NCBI RefSeq assembly: GCF_003391135.1
Contig: NZ_CP031455.1
Span: 3,069,001-3,133,000, forward strand
DNA from: Streptoverticillium olivoreticuli subsp. olivoreticuli
GTDB taxonomy: Bacteria; Actinomycetota; Actinomycetes; Streptomycetales; Streptomycetaceae
DNA length: 64,000 nucleotides
Reading direction: 5' to 3'
Position numbers and translations under genes: made by a program
Shown here: in pieces, positions 1-9,335 of the stretch
Numbering within the stretch: position 1 is the first letter of the stretch
Layout: each line of letters begins with the position of its first letter
Notes under the pieces: model-generated
The model's input: the letters and a program-made list of their open reading frames with translations, nothing else
Databases searched by the model: none
Told to the model about the DNA's origin: nothing

Positions 1-2397
1 CTCCTCGATCGGCATGTCCAGCACCTCGGCGATGGACTTGCCCTTGTAGTGCACCTCCAGGGTCTCCCGGTTGTAGCGCGCGCCGTGGCAGACCTCGCAC
101 GGCACGTACACATCCGGCAGGAAGTTCATCTCGATCTTGATGGTGCCGTCGCCGGAGCAGTTCTCGCAGCGGCCGCCCTTGACGTTGAAGGAGAAGCGGC
201 CCGGCAGATAGCCGCGCACCTTCGCCTCCATCGTCTCCGCGAAGAGCTTGCGGACGTGGTCGAAGACACCTGTGTACGTCGCGGGGTTGGAGCGCGGCGT
301 ACGGCCGATGGGCGACTGGTCGACGTGGACGACCTTGTCGACGAGGTCGTCGCCGTCCACGCGCGTGTGCCGTCCGGGAACGGCGCGGGCGCCGTTCAGC
401 TCGCGGGCCAGGTGGGTGTAGAGGATGTCGTTGACGAGCGTCGACTTGCCGGATCCGGAGACGCCGGTGACGGCCGTGAGCACGCCGAGCGGGAAGGACA
501 CGTCGATGTCCTGGAGGTTGTTCTCCCGGGCTCCGCGCACCGTCAGCCGACGGTCGAGGTCGACGGGGCGGCGCTCGATCGGGGTGGCGATGGCCTTCTT
601 GCCTGAGAGGTACTGCCCCGTCATCGACTCCTTGTTGCGCAGCAGGTCCTTCAGGGGACCGCTGTGCACCACCTTGCCGCCGTGCTCGCCCGCGCCGGGG
701 CCGATGTCCACGACCCAGTCCGCGACCTTGATGGTGTCCTCGTCGTGCTCGACGACGATGAGGGTGTTGCCCATGTCGCGCAGGCGCACGAGGGTCTCGA
801 TGAGGCGGTGGTTGTCGCGCTGGTGCAGGCCGATGGACGGCTCGTCCAGCACATAGAGGACGCCGACGAGGCCGGAGCCGATCTGGGTGGCGAGCCGGAT
901 GCGCTGGGCCTCGCCGCCGGAGAGGGTGCCTGCGGCGCGGTTGAGCGAGAGGTAGTCGAGGCCGACGTCGACCAGGAACTTCAGCCGCTCGTTGACCTCC
1001 TTGAGGACCCGCTCGGCGATCTTCTTCTCGCGGCCGGTGAGCTTCATCTCCCGCAGGAAGTCGGCGCATTCGCTGATCGACATCGCGGCGACGTCGGCGA
1101 TGGACCGCCCCTGCACGGTGACCGCGAGCACGATCGGCTTGAGCCGGGTGCCCTCGCAGGTCGGGCAGTGCACCTCGCGCATATAGCCCTCGAAGCGCTC
1201 GCGGCTGGAGTCGCTCTCCGCCTCCGAGTGGCGTCGCTTGACGAAGGGCACCGCGCCCTCGAAGGCCGTGGTGTACGCGCGCTCGCGGCCGTAGCGGTTG
1301 CGGTAGCGCACCTCGATCTGGGTCTTGTGGCCGTTGAGGAGCGCCTTCCTGGCCCGCTGCGGCAGCCCGGCCCAGGGGATGTCCGTACGAAACCCGAGCT
1401 CGTCGGCCAGGGCGCCGACGAGACGGCTGAAGTAGTCCTTGGTGTGGCCGTGCGACCAGGGGTTGATCGCGCCCTCGTCGAGGGACTTGTCCTCGTCGGG
1501 GACGATCAGCTCCGGGTCGACCTCCATCCGCGTGCCGATGCCGGTGCAGTCGGGGCAGGCGCCGAAGGGGGAGTTGAAGGAGAAGGAGCGCGGCTCCAGC
1601 TCCTCGAAGGACAGGTCGTCGTACGCGCAGTAGAGGTGCTCGGAATACATCCGCTCACGCTCGGGGTCGTCCTCGGCGAGGTCGACGAAGTCGAGGATCA
1701 CCATGCCGCCGGAGAGGCCCAGGGCGGTCTCGACCGAGTCGGTCAGCCGGCGCTTGGCGCTGTCCTTGACGGTGAGGCGGTCGATGACCACCTCGATGGT
1801 GTGCTTCTCCTGCTTCTTGAGCTTGGGCGGATCGGAGAGCTGGACGGTCTCGCCGTCGACCCGGGCCCTGCTGTAGCCCTTGGTCTGGAGGTCGGAGAAG
1901 AGGTCGACGAACTCGCCCTTGCGCTCGCGCACCAGCGGGGAGAGCACCTGGAAGCGGCTGCCCTCGGGCAGCTCCAGGACCTTGTCCACGATGGCCTGCG
2001 GCGACTGGCGGGCGATGGGCCGCCCGCACTCGGGGCAGTGCGGCTTGCCGATGCGGGCGAAGAGCAGGCGGAGGTAGTCGTAGACCTCGGTGATGGTGCC
2101 GACCGTGGAGCGCGGGTTGCGCGAGGTCGACTTCTGGTCGATGGACACGGCCGGGGACAGGCCCTCGATGAAGTCCACGTCGGGCTTGTCCATCTGCCCG
2201 AGGAACTGCCGTGCGTAGGAGGAGAGGGACTCGACGTAACGACGCTGCCCCTCGGCGAAGATCGTGTCGAACGCGAGGGACGACTTGCCCGATCCGGAGA
2301 GCCCCGTGAAGACGATGAGCGAGTCACGGGGGAGGTCGAGCGAGACGTTCTTGAGGTTGTGCTCGCGAGCGCCACGGACGATGAGACGGTCAGCCAC
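1..2397 (-). CDS. uvrA: Excinuclease ABC subunit UvrA (3' end beyond the window)
   Basis: UvrA is the DNA-damage sensing ATPase of nucleotide excision repair and loads UvrB at lesions. The N-terminal Walker A ([10 protein letters not shown]), followed by [19 protein letters not shown], and a second Walker A ([10 protein letters not shown]) near window position 460 identify it. About 799 codons are present and the reading frame is still open at base 1 (last residues LDMPIEE), so roughly 150-200 C-terminal residues lie outside. The GTG start at 2397 is chosen because the protein then opens with the usual (V/M)[16 protein letters not shown] possible -10 (TAGGCT, minus strand, 2506-2511) lies about 110 bases upstream; I found no convincing LexA or PafBC site. 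It is divergent from the gene at 2575. Confidence 0.97.
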   Translation of the reverse strand, partial: MADRLIVRGAREHNLKNVSLDLPRDSLIVFTGLSGSGKSSLAFDTIFAEGQRRYVESLSSYARQFLGQMDKPDVDFIEGLSPAVSIDQKSTSRNPRSTVGTITEVYDYLRLLFARIGKPHCPECGRPIARQSPQAIVDKVLELPEGSRFQVLSPLVRERKGEFVDLFSDLQTKGYSRARVDGETVQLSDPPKLKKQEKHTIEVVIDRLTVKDSAKRRLTDSVETALGLSGGMVILDFVDLAEDDPERERMYSEHLYCAYDDLSFEELEPRSFSFNSPFGACPDCTGIGTRMEVDPELIVPDEDKSLDEGAINPWSHGHTKDYFSRLVGALADELGFRTDIPWAGLPQRARKALLNGHKTQIEVRYRNRYGRERAYTTAFEGAVPFVKRRHSEAESDSSRERFEGYMREVHCPTCEGTRLKPIVLAVTVQGRSIADVAAMSISECADFLREMKLTGREKKIAERVLKEVNERLKFLVDVGLDYLSLNRAAGTLSGGEAQRIRLATQIGSGLVGVLYVLDEPSIGLHQRDNHRLIETLVRLRDMGNTLIVVEHDEDTIKVADWVVDIGPGAGEHGGKVVHSGPLKDLLRNKESMTGQYLSGKKAIATPIERRPVDLDRRLTVRGARENNLQDIDVSFPLGVLTAVTGVSGSGKSTLVNDILYTHLARELNGARAVPGRHTRVDGDDLVDKVVHVDQSPIGRTPRSNPATYTGVFDHVRKLFAETMEAKVRGYLPGRFSFNVKGGRCENCSGDGTIKIEMNFLPDVYVPCEVCHGARYNRETLEVHYKGKSIAEVLDMPIEE

Positions 2398-2574
2398 GCC
2401 GGTCGGCACCTTTCTTGAGAGCGATGGGATGCGCCGCACCCCCGACCCAGGGTATGGGGGGCGCCGCGCGGATGTCGGATCCGATGCCACACACGAGCCT
2501 ATAGCACGCACATTCGAATTACGGTGGGAGCCGTCCGACTTCACCCGGACGAGTGGCGGCGCTATCGTCGCCGC

Positions 2575-3264
2575 ATGATTGATCATGTGCACGACCTGGC
2601 ATCTGTACGTGAAGCGACCGACCGGCTCCTCACCGAGGTCGCGAAACTGGACAACGGCGCCGTCGCCGAAGCGTCACGCCTTCCCGGCTGGACCCGTGGT
2701 CACCTGCTCGCCCACCTCGCCCGCAACGCGGACGCTCTGGCCAATGTCCTCAACGGCCTGCCCATGTACGCCAGTGGCGAGGCGAGGGACGCGGACATCG
2801 AGAGCGGCGCCCCCCGCCCCCTGGACGTCCAGCTCGCCGACCTCCGCGAGAGCGCGGGACGCTTCCTGGAGACCGCCGGCGCCGTCGACGACTGGACCCG
2901 CACCGTCACCCTGCGCAACGGCGTGACCGACGCGGCCGTGCGGGTCCCCTTCCGCCGCCTGACCGAGGTCGAACTGCACCACGTCGACCTGAACGTCGGC
3001 TACGGGCTGGAGGACCTCCCGGAGGAGTTCACCGGCCGCCAGATCGCGTACCTCGCGGAGCGCTTCTCCGGCAACGCCGGACTGCCGCCCGTCACCGTCA
3101 CCGCGACCGACGGCCGCCAGTGGCACACCGGCGGCCCGGAGGGCCCGGCGGTCACCGTCACGGGCGCCGCCCCCGCCCTGCTGGGCTGGCTCGCGGGCCG
3201 TGGCGACAAGGGGGCGGGCCTGGACACCGGCGGTGCCCCGCTTCCGGCACTCCCCCCGCTATAG
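2575..3264 (+). CDS. Maleylpyruvate isomerase family mycothiol-dependent enzyme
   Basis: This 229-residue protein has the DinB-like four-helix N-terminal domain of the mycothiol-dependent maleylpyruvate isomerase family: an N-terminal helix ending [18 protein letters not shown] (with a candidate metal-binding His) and the second motif [11 protein letters not shown] around residue 140. The C-terminal part resembles the small sterol-carrier-like domain of MDMPI_C proteins. Family members bind a divalent metal and use mycothiol; the actual substrate cannot be read from sequence. ATG 2575 is preferred over an upstream in-frame GTG because it opens directly on the first conserved helix. The next gene starts 9 bases downstream and its -10-like TAGGCT overlaps this stop codon, so co-transcription and separate leaderless transcription are both possible. 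Confidence 0.88.
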   Translation: MIDHVHDLASVREATDRLLTEVAKLDNGAVAEASRLPGWTRGHLLAHLARNADALANVLNGLPMYASGEARDADIESGAPRPLDVQLADLRESAGRFLETAGAVDDWTRTVTLRNGVTDAAVRVPFRRLTEVELHHVDLNVGYGLEDLPEEFTGRQIAYLAERFSGNAGLPPVTVTATDGRQWHTGGPEGPAVTVTGAAPALLGWLAGRGDKGAGLDTGGAPLPALPPL

Positions 3265-3273
3265 GCTGAAGTC

Positions 3274-3930
3274 ATGACGTACAGCGGAGCGGTGAAGGTC
3301 GGCGGCCCGGCGGATGTGCACGAGCTGACCGACCTGATGATCTCGAAGGTCGCGGTCGGGCCGATGAACAACAACGCCTATCTGCTGCGCTGTCGCGCGA
3401 CGGACGAGCAGTTGCTGATCGACGCCGCCGCCGAGCCGCACACCCTGATCGGCCTGATCGGGGACAGCGGCATCGCCTCGGTCGTCACCACGCACCGCCA
3501 CGGCGACCACTGGCAGGCGCTGCGCGAGGTCGTGGACGCCACCGGCGCCCGCACCTACGCGGGCCGCCACGACGCCGAGGGCATCCCCGTGCCGACGGAC
3601 GTACCGGTCGAGGACGGCGACACGATCCGCGTCGGCCGCGTCGAGCTGACCGCGCGCCACCTCGTCGGCCACACCCCGGGCAGCATCGCCCTGGTCTACG
3701 ACGACCCGCACGGCCACCCGCACCTGTTCACCGGCGACTGCCTCTTCCCGGGCGGCGTCGGCAACACCCACGACGACCCGAAGGCGTTCGCGAGCCTCCT
3801 CGGGGACGTCGAGACCAAGCTCTTCGGGCAGCTCCCCGACGAGACCTGGGTCTATCCGGGGCACGGCGCCGACACCACGCTCGGCGCCGAGCGCCCGCAC
3901 CTCGCGGAGTGGCGCGCCCGCGGCTGGTGA
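3274..3930 (+). CDS. MBL-fold metallo-hydrolase
   Basis: A 218-residue metallo-beta-lactamase-fold hydrolase of the glyoxalase II-like group. The zinc-binding signature THRHGDHW is at about residues 70-77, followed by HTPGSIAL, the aspartate motif FTGDCLFPGGVG and a C-terminal PGHG, in the family order. It could act on a thioester such as an S-acyl mycothiol; that is inference from the adjacent mycothiol-type enzyme. A TAGGCT hexamer (3262-3267) lies 6 bases before the ATG, the spacing expected for a leaderless transcript, and overlaps the upstream stop codon. Confidence 0.9.
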   Translation: MTYSGAVKVGGPADVHELTDLMISKVAVGPMNNNAYLLRCRATDEQLLIDAAAEPHTLIGLIGDSGIASVVTTHRHGDHWQALREVVDATGARTYAGRHDAEGIPVPTDVPVEDGDTIRVGRVELTARHLVGHTPGSIALVYDDPHGHPHLFTGDCLFPGGVGNTHDDPKAFASLLGDVETKLFGQLPDETWVYPGHGADTTLGAERPHLAEWRARGW

Positions 3931-3966
3931 CCCCGGGCGCGGGCAGGGCGGCAGCCCGTAGGCGAA

Positions 3967-4014
3967 GGAATCGGTAAGGACCGTCGGCCATGGCCGACGG
4001 TCCTTACCGATTCC
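3967..4014. terminator. 48-bp perfect palindrome, probable transcription terminator
   Basis: Bases 3967-3990 are exactly complementary to 3991-4014 with no loop, giving two 24-base arms centred on CCATGG. It sits 36 bases after the stop of the MBL-fold gene and about 110 bases before the transporter start. There is no T-tract, which is common for Streptomyces terminators. A perfect cruciform-capable sequence of this length is longer than needed for termination, so a protein-binding role is possible. Confidence 0.6.
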
Positions 4015-4124
4015 CAGGTCGCGCGGCGCCGCCACACGCCGCCGCCGCGGGCCTCCCCGCGCGCCCCTGGCCGTACCCCCGCACGCCCCGTTGCCTGCCG
4101 TGTCCACCGGAAGTTGGGCACTGC

Positions 4125-5447
4125 ATGCGATCCGACCGTTCCCCGGACGAACGCCCACCGGCCATGCTCCGCCTGGCAGCCGCGTCCCTGGCGGGAACCG
4201 CCATCGAGTTCTACGACTTCTTCGTCTACGGCACCGCGGCGGCCCTCGTTCTCGGCCCGCTGTACTTCCCGACGGTCTCGCCGCTCGTCGGCACGCTCGC
4301 GGCCTTCGGCACCTTCGGGGCCGGGTTCGTCGCGCGCCCGCTCGGGTCGGTGTTCTTCGGTCACATCGGCGACCGGCGCGGCCGCCGCCCGGTCCTGATC
4401 ATGTCCCTGCTGCTGACGGGCGTCGCGACCGTCGCGGTCGGTCTGGTGCCCGCCTACGGCACCATCGGCGTCGCGGCCCCGGTCCTGCTGGTCGTCCTGC
4501 GGTTCGCGCAGGGCTTCGGGCTCGGCGGGGAGTGGGGCGGGGCCGTGCTGCTGACCGCCGAGCACGCTCCCCCGGACCGGCGCGTCCTGTGGTCGAGCGT
4601 GCCCCAGATCGGTCCGCCCGTGGGCTTCCTGATCGCCAACGGGATCATGCTCACCCTGTCGGCCACGCTCACCGACGCACAGTTCCGGTCCTGGGGCTGG
4701 CGGGTCCCGTTCTGGTTCGCCGGCGTCCTCGCGGTGGGCGGGCTGCTGCTGCGCGCCAGGCTGTCCGAGACCCCGGAGTTCCGCGAGCTGGCCGACCATG
4801 GCACCCAGGCGGAGCTGCCCTTCGCCGAGGTCGTGCGCGACCACTGGCGGCTCGTCCTGCTCACCGCCGGGGGCCTGACCGTCGCGTACGCCCTCTACTA
4901 CGCGGTCACCACCTGGTCCCTGGCCTACGCCACCGAGCGGCTCGGCGTGGACCGTACGGTCATGCTCGGCTGCATCATGGCGGCGGTCTCGGTGTCGGCG
5001 CTGGCCACCCCGGTGTTCGCGCTCCTGGGCGACCGCTACGGGCGCCGCACGCTGTGCCTGGCGGGCTGCCTCGCCATGGCGCTCTGGACGGTTCCGCTGG
5101 TCGCCCTGCTGTACAGCGGGCGCCCGGTGTGGATGGTGCTCGGCTTCCTGGGCGCGACGCTGGCGTTCACGGCCGTGTTCGCCGTCATCGCGGCCTATCT
5201 CCCCGAGCTGTACGAGCCGCGGGTGCGCTGCACGGGCGCGGCCGTGGGCTACAACCTGGCGGGGGTGCTGGGCGGCGCCGTCACCCCGCTCGTCGCGACC
5301 GAGGTGGCCCGCGGCGACGGCCCGCCCTGGGGCGTGGCGGCCTATCTGGCCGCCCTCGCCCTGCTCGGCCTGGGCTGTTTCGCGCTGCTGCCGGAGACGC
5401 GACCGGCGACCGGCCCGGAGCCGGTCGCCGAGGGCGCGCCCGCCTGA
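4125..5447 (+). CDS. MHS-family MFS transporter (metabolite:H+ symporter)
   Basis: A 440-residue integral membrane protein with about 12 predicted transmembrane helices. It opens with the metabolite:proton symporter signature AGTAIEFYDFFVYGTAAAL and carries the MFS loop motif GHIGDRRGRRPVL after TM2, plus GDRYGRRTL at the equivalent place in the second half. These permeases import organic acids, betaines or related metabolites; the substrate is not predictable here. The ATG at 4125 is chosen because it has GGAAG about 10 bases upstream and gives the short cytoplasmic N-terminus usual for the family; an upstream in-frame ATG falls inside the palindrome at 3967-4014. Confidence 0.93.
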   Translation: MRSDRSPDERPPAMLRLAAASLAGTAIEFYDFFVYGTAAALVLGPLYFPTVSPLVGTLAAFGTFGAGFVARPLGSVFFGHIGDRRGRRPVLIMSLLLTGVATVAVGLVPAYGTIGVAAPVLLVVLRFAQGFGLGGEWGGAVLLTAEHAPPDRRVLWSSVPQIGPPVGFLIANGIMLTLSATLTDAQFRSWGWRVPFWFAGVLAVGGLLLRARLSETPEFRELADHGTQAELPFAEVVRDHWRLVLLTAGGLTVAYALYYAVTTWSLAYATERLGVDRTVMLGCIMAAVSVSALATPVFALLGDRYGRRTLCLAGCLAMALWTVPLVALLYSGRPVWMVLGFLGATLAFTAVFAVIAAYLPELYEPRVRCTGAAVGYNLAGVLGGAVTPLVATEVARGDGPPWGVAAYLAALALLGLGCFALLPETRPATGPEPVAEGAPA

Positions 5448-5469
5448 GCGGGTCCGGGCCCGGCCGGGC

Positions 5470-6456
5470 TCAGACCCGGGCGCCGTCGTCCGCGGCCGCC
5501 GCTTCGGCGGCCGCCTGCTTCTTCGAGGCGCGGAGGCTGGTGACCGTGGTGACGACCAGCACCGCGCAGATGACGCCGAGCGAGACCGGGATGCTGATCT
5601 CGGGCACCCCCACGCCGTTCTCGTGCAGGGCGTGCAGGACGAGCTTGACGCCGATGAAGCCGAGGATCACCGACAGGCCGTACGAGAGGTGGACCAGCTT
5701 CTTCAGCAGTCCGCCGATCAGGAAGTACAGCTGCCGCAGGCCCATGAGGGCGAAGGCGTTGGCCGTGAAGACGATGTACGGGTCCTGGGTGAGGCCGAAG
5801 ATCGCCGGGATCGAGTCCAGCGCGAAGAGCACGTCGGTGGTGCCGATGGCCAGCATGACGATCAGCATCGGCGTCATCAGGCGCTTGCCGTTCTCGACGA
5901 CGAACAGCTTGGTGCCGTGGTAGCGGTCCGTCGAGGGGAAGCGCTTCTCGACCATCTTGAGGAAGCGGTTCTCCTCGAACTCCTCTTCCTCCTCGTCGCT
6001 CCGCGCCTCCTGGATGAGCTTCCAGGCGGTCCAGATGAGGAAGGCGCCGAAGATGTAGAAGACCCAGGAGAAGTTGGCGATGATCGCCGCGCCGGCGCCG
6101 ATGAAGACGGCCCGCAGGACGAGGGCGATCAGCACGCCGACCATCAGGACGCGCTGCTGGTAGATCGACGGCACCGCGAACTTCGCCATGATCAGCACGA
6201 AGACGAAGAGGTTGTCGACGCTCAGCGACTTCTCGGTGATGAAGCCCGCGAAGAACTCGCCCGCGGGCTTGCCGCCGCCGAAGAGCAGGAGCCCCAGCCC
6301 GAAGAGCCCGGCCAGGGCGACCCAGACGACGGTCCAGATCCCCGCTTCCTTGAGGGACACCTCATGGGGTTTGCGGCCGCCGATGAAGAAATCGGCGGCG
6401 ACGAGGGCGCACAGACCGAGAATGGTCAGCACCCACAGGGTCAGGGAGACATCCAC
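5470..6456 (-). CDS. TerC family integral membrane protein
   Basis: A 328-residue TerC/Alx-type membrane protein. It has seven or more hydrophobic helices, the family motifs EKSLSVDNLFVFVLI (helix 3) and GTTDVLFALDSIPAIFGL (helix 6), and an acidic cytoplasmic loop DEEEEEFEEN at about residue 155. TerC proteins are linked to tellurite resistance and, in the Alx/MntP-type studies, to manganese export or metal loading of exported proteins. The start is a GTG with GGAGGA 5 bases upstream. That Shine-Dalgarno is part of a 10-bp complementary pair in the leader (see 6460-6508), suggesting translational control. It lies downstream of two TerD genes on the same strand. Confidence 0.95.
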   Translation of the reverse strand: MDVSLTLWVLTILGLCALVAADFFIGGRKPHEVSLKEAGIWTVVWVALAGLFGLGLLLFGGGKPAGEFFAGFITEKSLSVDNLFVFVLIMAKFAVPSIYQQRVLMVGVLIALVLRAVFIGAGAAIIANFSWVFYIFGAFLIWTAWKLIQEARSDEEEEEFEENRFLKMVEKRFPSTDRYHGTKLFVVENGKRLMTPMLIVMLAIGTTDVLFALDSIPAIFGLTQDPYIVFTANAFALMGLRQLYFLIGGLLKKLVHLSYGLSVILGFIGVKLVLHALHENGVGVPEISIPVSLGVICAVLVVTTVTSLRASKKQAAAEAAAADDGARV

Positions 6457-6459
6457 TGT

Positions 6460-6508
6460 TCCTCCGGCACGTCATACGGCAACTGTCAGCGTCGTCGCTG
6501 CCGGAGGA
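6460..6508 (-). promoter_or_regulatory. Leader hairpin that sequesters the terC ribosome binding site
   Basis: On the minus strand TCCTCCGGCA (6508-6499) is perfectly complementary to TGCCGGAGGA (6469-6460), and the second arm contains the GGAGGA Shine-Dalgarno of the GTG start at 6456. Pairing would hide the ribosome binding site behind a 29-nt loop. TerC-family genes elsewhere (E. coli alx) are controlled by the yybP-ykoY manganese riboswitch. I cannot identify that aptamer's conserved core here, so the ligand is unknown. Confidence 0.5.
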
Positions 6509-6536
6509 GCACCGGGGGTACACCACGGGCGCCTCC

Positions 6537-6600
6537 GTACAAAAACAGTACAGGAAGACCCAAGAAAAGGTAAAGGAAAAACCAAAAGTCCTGGTCAGAA
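6537..6600 (-). terminator. AT-rich, T-tract region after the TerD-fusion gene; weak terminator candidate
   Basis: The roughly 60 bases 3' of the stop at 6609 are strikingly AT-rich for this genome, with runs of T on the minus strand (GGTTTTTCC, CTTTTCTTGG, TGTTTTTGT). A short stem (ACCA...TGGT) directly precedes the first T run, an arrangement like a weak intrinsic terminator. It also lies in the presumed promoter/leader region of the TerC gene. Confidence 0.35.
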
Positions 6601-6608
6601 GCCCTTCG

Positions 6609-8474
6609 CTAGAGGCCATAAGCCCGGCGTGCCTGCCCTACCTGCCAGAGCACCTGCCGCAGCACGTCGCTCCCCTGCGGCACCACGGACGGCTCGTACG
6701 TCCAGGAGTGCCCGACCCAGGGGTCGGCGAGGTGGTCGTCGGCGACCGGGGTGATCCTCAACAGGGCACGCCAGAGCGGGTCCAGCACCGGCCCGTATGC
6801 CCGGGCGTCGGCGCGGTCGGCGACCATCATCAGGTGCACCCCGACGGACGGCCCCTCGTCCGCGAGGTAGCGCAGCTGGGTCACGCCCCGGTCGTCGAAG
6901 CCGTGCGGGAAGTCGTTGACGAGGAGCAGCTGCTCCGCGGTGTCGAGGTCGGGCGGCAGGGAGTCCGCGGCACCGCCGCGGACCGCCATCTGCACCAGGT
7001 CGACCCGCCGCGTCAGCCGGTCCAGCACCGCGGACACGCCCTGCGCGCCGGGCGCGGGAGGCTCGCGCAGCGCCCCGGAGGCCAGCAGCGGCGCGAGCGC
7101 CGCACCCGCGGCCCCCGCCGGGTCGATGACCTGCACCGTGAAGTCGCCGACCGGGTGGACGGCCAGCAGCCGGGCGGCGTGGGCGACCGCGGTCTCCATC
7201 GCCCGCCCGCGCAGCTCGGCCGCGTCCACCAGGCCCGCCTCGGGGCCGGACGGCCGGCCGCTGTCGATCCACAGCCCGCGCTCCAGCGGCAGCCGCACCA
7301 GCATGGGGATCCGCAGGTCCGTGCGCTCCGGCAGGTGCAGATCGCCCAGCCGCAGCGCCAGGGGCGTCTCCAGCGGGAGCTGGTACCCCTGCCAGACGGG
7401 GCTGTCCCAGCGGGCGAAGGCGGGCGGCAGGGCGTGTTCGACGACCTCGGACTCGGCCGCCAGCTGGGCGAGGTCACGGTCGAGGACGGCGCGCGCCTGC
7501 TCGACCAGGTCCGTCCGCTTGGCGCGGGCCCGGTCGCGGGCGGCGTCCGCCGCGGGCCCCACCCGGGTCAGCGGGTCGGAGAGCACCTGGTCCAGCTCGC
7601 GCTCCAGGCGCGACTCCGCGAAGTCGACGGCGCTGCGGTACGCGGCCGCCGAGCGCGCCAGGTCCTCGAACATGCCCCACACCTGGTTGTAGAGCCGCTC
7701 GTCCAGCGTCCAGCCCGTGGCGTCCCCGGCGACGGGCGGCGCGGGCCGGTCCGGCTCTGAGGAGGCCACGGCGGGGGCCGGAGCGCCCGCTGCGGGCTCC
7801 GCGGCGGCGACGGGCACGGATGCCTGCCGGCCGGGGTGCCGGTAGCTGACGCGGCCGCTCCGCGCCGCCGACGGCGCGGAGCCGGAAGCCGCGGGCGCCT
7901 GCGGGGGCGCGATGGACCGGGCCACGCCCTGGGTGACCGCCTCGTTGATGGCGGCCGCCATGCCCATGGCGTCCTCGAGGCCCTGGTCGCGCAGCATGGC
8001 GGCCAGGCCGCCCGCGTAACCCTGGCCGACGGCGCGCACCTTCCAGCCGCCCTGCCTGCGGTACAGCTCCAGGGCGACGACCGCCGACTCGGAGTCGAGG
8101 CCGGTGACCGTGTAGCTGGCGACCTCGGTCCCGTCGAGGCCGGTGACGGCGACGAACGGCGCGGCCATCGCGCCGAAGCGGGCCGGGCCGCCCGCTCCGT
8201 CCGGGAGGGCCAGCAGGACGTTGACGTGGTGCACGGACTCCGCGAGCGCGCCCAGGTCGACGGCGAGCCGGTGCTCGGCCGCGGCCTGCCGGGACACCTC
8301 CAGGCCGGGAAGCCTGTGCGAAGCGGGGTGCGCGACGCTCCGGGCGCCGGCCACCCTGCCGTCGGCGTCACCGAGCGTGGCACCCGCCACGATCGCGTCG
8401 GCCGCCGAGACGCGGATCTCCAGTCGGGTCTCCGCCAGCGGGTGGTTCTGCCCCCGCACCAACTCGGCCGTCAT
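6609..8474 (-). CDS. TerD-domain protein fused to a degenerate ATPase-like C-terminal domain
   Basis: This 621-residue protein starts with a TerD domain (about residues 1-190; calcium-binding TerD proteins belong to the Ter chemical-stress system). A Pro/Ala-rich linker (about 195-265) follows, then a C-terminal region of about 350 residues. That region opens with a helical segment (LDERLYNQVWGMFEDLARSA) and continues with LPLERGLWIDSG, a Walker-B-like strand LLLVNDFPHGFDD and HLMMVADR. The strand order recalls FtsK/HerA-type ATPases but I see no Walker A loop, so catalytic ATPase activity is doubtful. The ATG at 8474 starts exactly at the TerD domain; a longer in-frame upstream extension is low-complexity. 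It is 143 bases from a second TerD gene and probably functions with it. Confidence 0.85.
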   Translation of the reverse strand: MTAELVRGQNHPLAETRLEIRVSAADAIVAGATLGDADGRVAGARSVAHPASHRLPGLEVSRQAAAEHRLAVDLGALAESVHHVNVLLALPDGAGGPARFGAMAAPFVAVTGLDGTEVASYTVTGLDSESAVVALELYRRQGGWKVRAVGQGYAGGLAAMLRDQGLEDAMGMAAAINEAVTQGVARSIAPPQAPAASGSAPSAARSGRVSYRHPGRQASVPVAAAEPAAGAPAPAVASSEPDRPAPPVAGDATGWTLDERLYNQVWGMFEDLARSAAAYRSAVDFAESRLERELDQVLSDPLTRVGPAADAARDRARAKRTDLVEQARAVLDRDLAQLAAESEVVEHALPPAFARWDSPVWQGYQLPLETPLALRLGDLHLPERTDLRIPMLVRLPLERGLWIDSGRPSGPEAGLVDAAELRGRAMETAVAHAARLLAVHPVGDFTVQVIDPAGAAGAALAPLLASGALREPPAPGAQGVSAVLDRLTRRVDLVQMAVRGGAADSLPPDLDTAEQLLLVNDFPHGFDDRGVTQLRYLADEGPSVGVHLMMVADRADARAYGPVLDPLWRALLRITPVADDHLADPWVGHSWTYEPSVVPQGSDVLRQVLWQVGQARRAYGL

Positions 8475-8617
8475 GCCTGCGCCCCCTCGTGATGTGTGCC
8501 CCGCGCGGCGCCGTCCCCGGCCGCGCGTGTCGTACTCGCCGCGCATCGCGGGCGCGCCCGCGGGCCCGGCGGAGGCATGCTCCGCCGGGCCCGGTCGATC
8601 GCTTCCGCCGGTGCGCC

Positions 8618-9196
8618 CTACAGGCTCGGCAGGATCGCCGGCATGAGGTCCTGGAAGGTACGGCCGTTGGACGGCGTACCGATCGCGGTCATCTGCCACC
8701 CGGCTCCCGCGCGGTGCACCTTGGCCATGATCTGCGCGGTGTACGGGCCCCCGCCGTCGAGGGTGTAGCGGGCGAGCTCCTGACCGGTGGTCTCGTCGAC
8801 CAGGCGGCAGAACGCGTTCTGCACCTCGGCGAACGTCTGGCCGGTGAAGGAGTTCACCGTGAAGACGATCTGGTCGATGTGCACGGGGACGCGCTGGAGG
8901 TCGACGAGGATCGCCTCGTCGTCGCCGCCCTTGCCCGCGCCGCCGACCAGGTTGTCACCGGTGTGGCGGACCGAGCCGTCGTCGCTGACCAGGTGACGGA
9001 AGAAGACCACGTCCACCGGCTGGCCATCGGCGAAGAGCACCGCCGACGCGTCGAGGTCGATCTCCTTGGTGCGCGACCCGAACAGTCCGCGGCGGGGTGC
9101 GGACTGCCAGCCCAGCCCCATCCGTACCGCGGTCAGGGTGCCCCCGTCGGCCTTCTGCAGGCTGATGCCCTGACCCTTGGACAAGTTGACCGTCAC
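8618..9196 (-). CDS. TerD family protein
   Basis: A canonical 192-residue TerD protein: it starts MTVNLSKGQGISLQK, has MGLGWQ, the IDLDASAVLF strand, and the acidic calcium-site segment GGDDEAILVDLQRVP. It ends with the usual GRTFQDLMPAIL. TerD proteins are cytoplasmic beta-sandwich calcium binders encoded by tellurite/stress operons and, in Streptomyces, linked to calcium and differentiation. The start codon is GTG. The neighbouring TerD fusion and TerC genes on the same strand make a compact Ter module. Confidence 0.96.
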   Translation of the reverse strand: MTVNLSKGQGISLQKADGGTLTAVRMGLGWQSAPRRGLFGSRTKEIDLDASAVLFADGQPVDVVFFRHLVSDDGSVRHTGDNLVGGAGKGGDDEAILVDLQRVPVHIDQIVFTVNSFTGQTFAEVQNAFCRLVDETTGQELARYTLDGGGPYTAQIMAKVHRAGAGWQMTAIGTPSNGRTFQDLMPAILPSL

Positions 9197-9267
9197 GCGC
9201 AGTCCCTTCTCGTTCTTTCCCGTGGCCGCGCGTCCGCACGGCCTCCCCGGCCGACCCTATGCAGTGC

Positions 9268-9290
9268 CCCGGGCGACCTCACCGCCCGGG
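9268..9290 (-). terminator. Hairpin downstream of uvrB
   Basis: CCCGGGCG (9268-9275) pairs with CGCCCGGG (9283-9290) around a 7-base loop. It lies 46 bases past the uvrB stop, and no U-tract follows on the minus strand, so termination there is inferred from position only. Confidence 0.4.
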
Positions 9291-9335
9291 CGCCCTTTTG
9301 TGGCGGTCTTGCAACATCCCGGGCCGCGCACCCCG

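Noticed and set aside
664..2418. Long plus-strand reading frame of 584 codons over uvrA
   Set aside because: It is the antisense shadow of uvrA; the translation is low-complexity Val/Asp/Gly/Leu text with no fold signal. The same applies to the long opposite-strand frames over uvrB, hrpB, polA, livH-livM, pepN and the GH101 gene.
2506..2534. LexA/SOS box or PafBC motif in front of uvrA
   Set aside because: CGAATGTGCGTGC only partly resembles the SOS consensus and no TTGTCRGTG motif is present at the right distance.
5449..5478. CGGGTC...GACCCG pair between the transporter and TerC genes as a terminator
   Set aside because: Only 6 bp pair around an 18-base loop; too weak to list without support, though convergent genes there need a stop.
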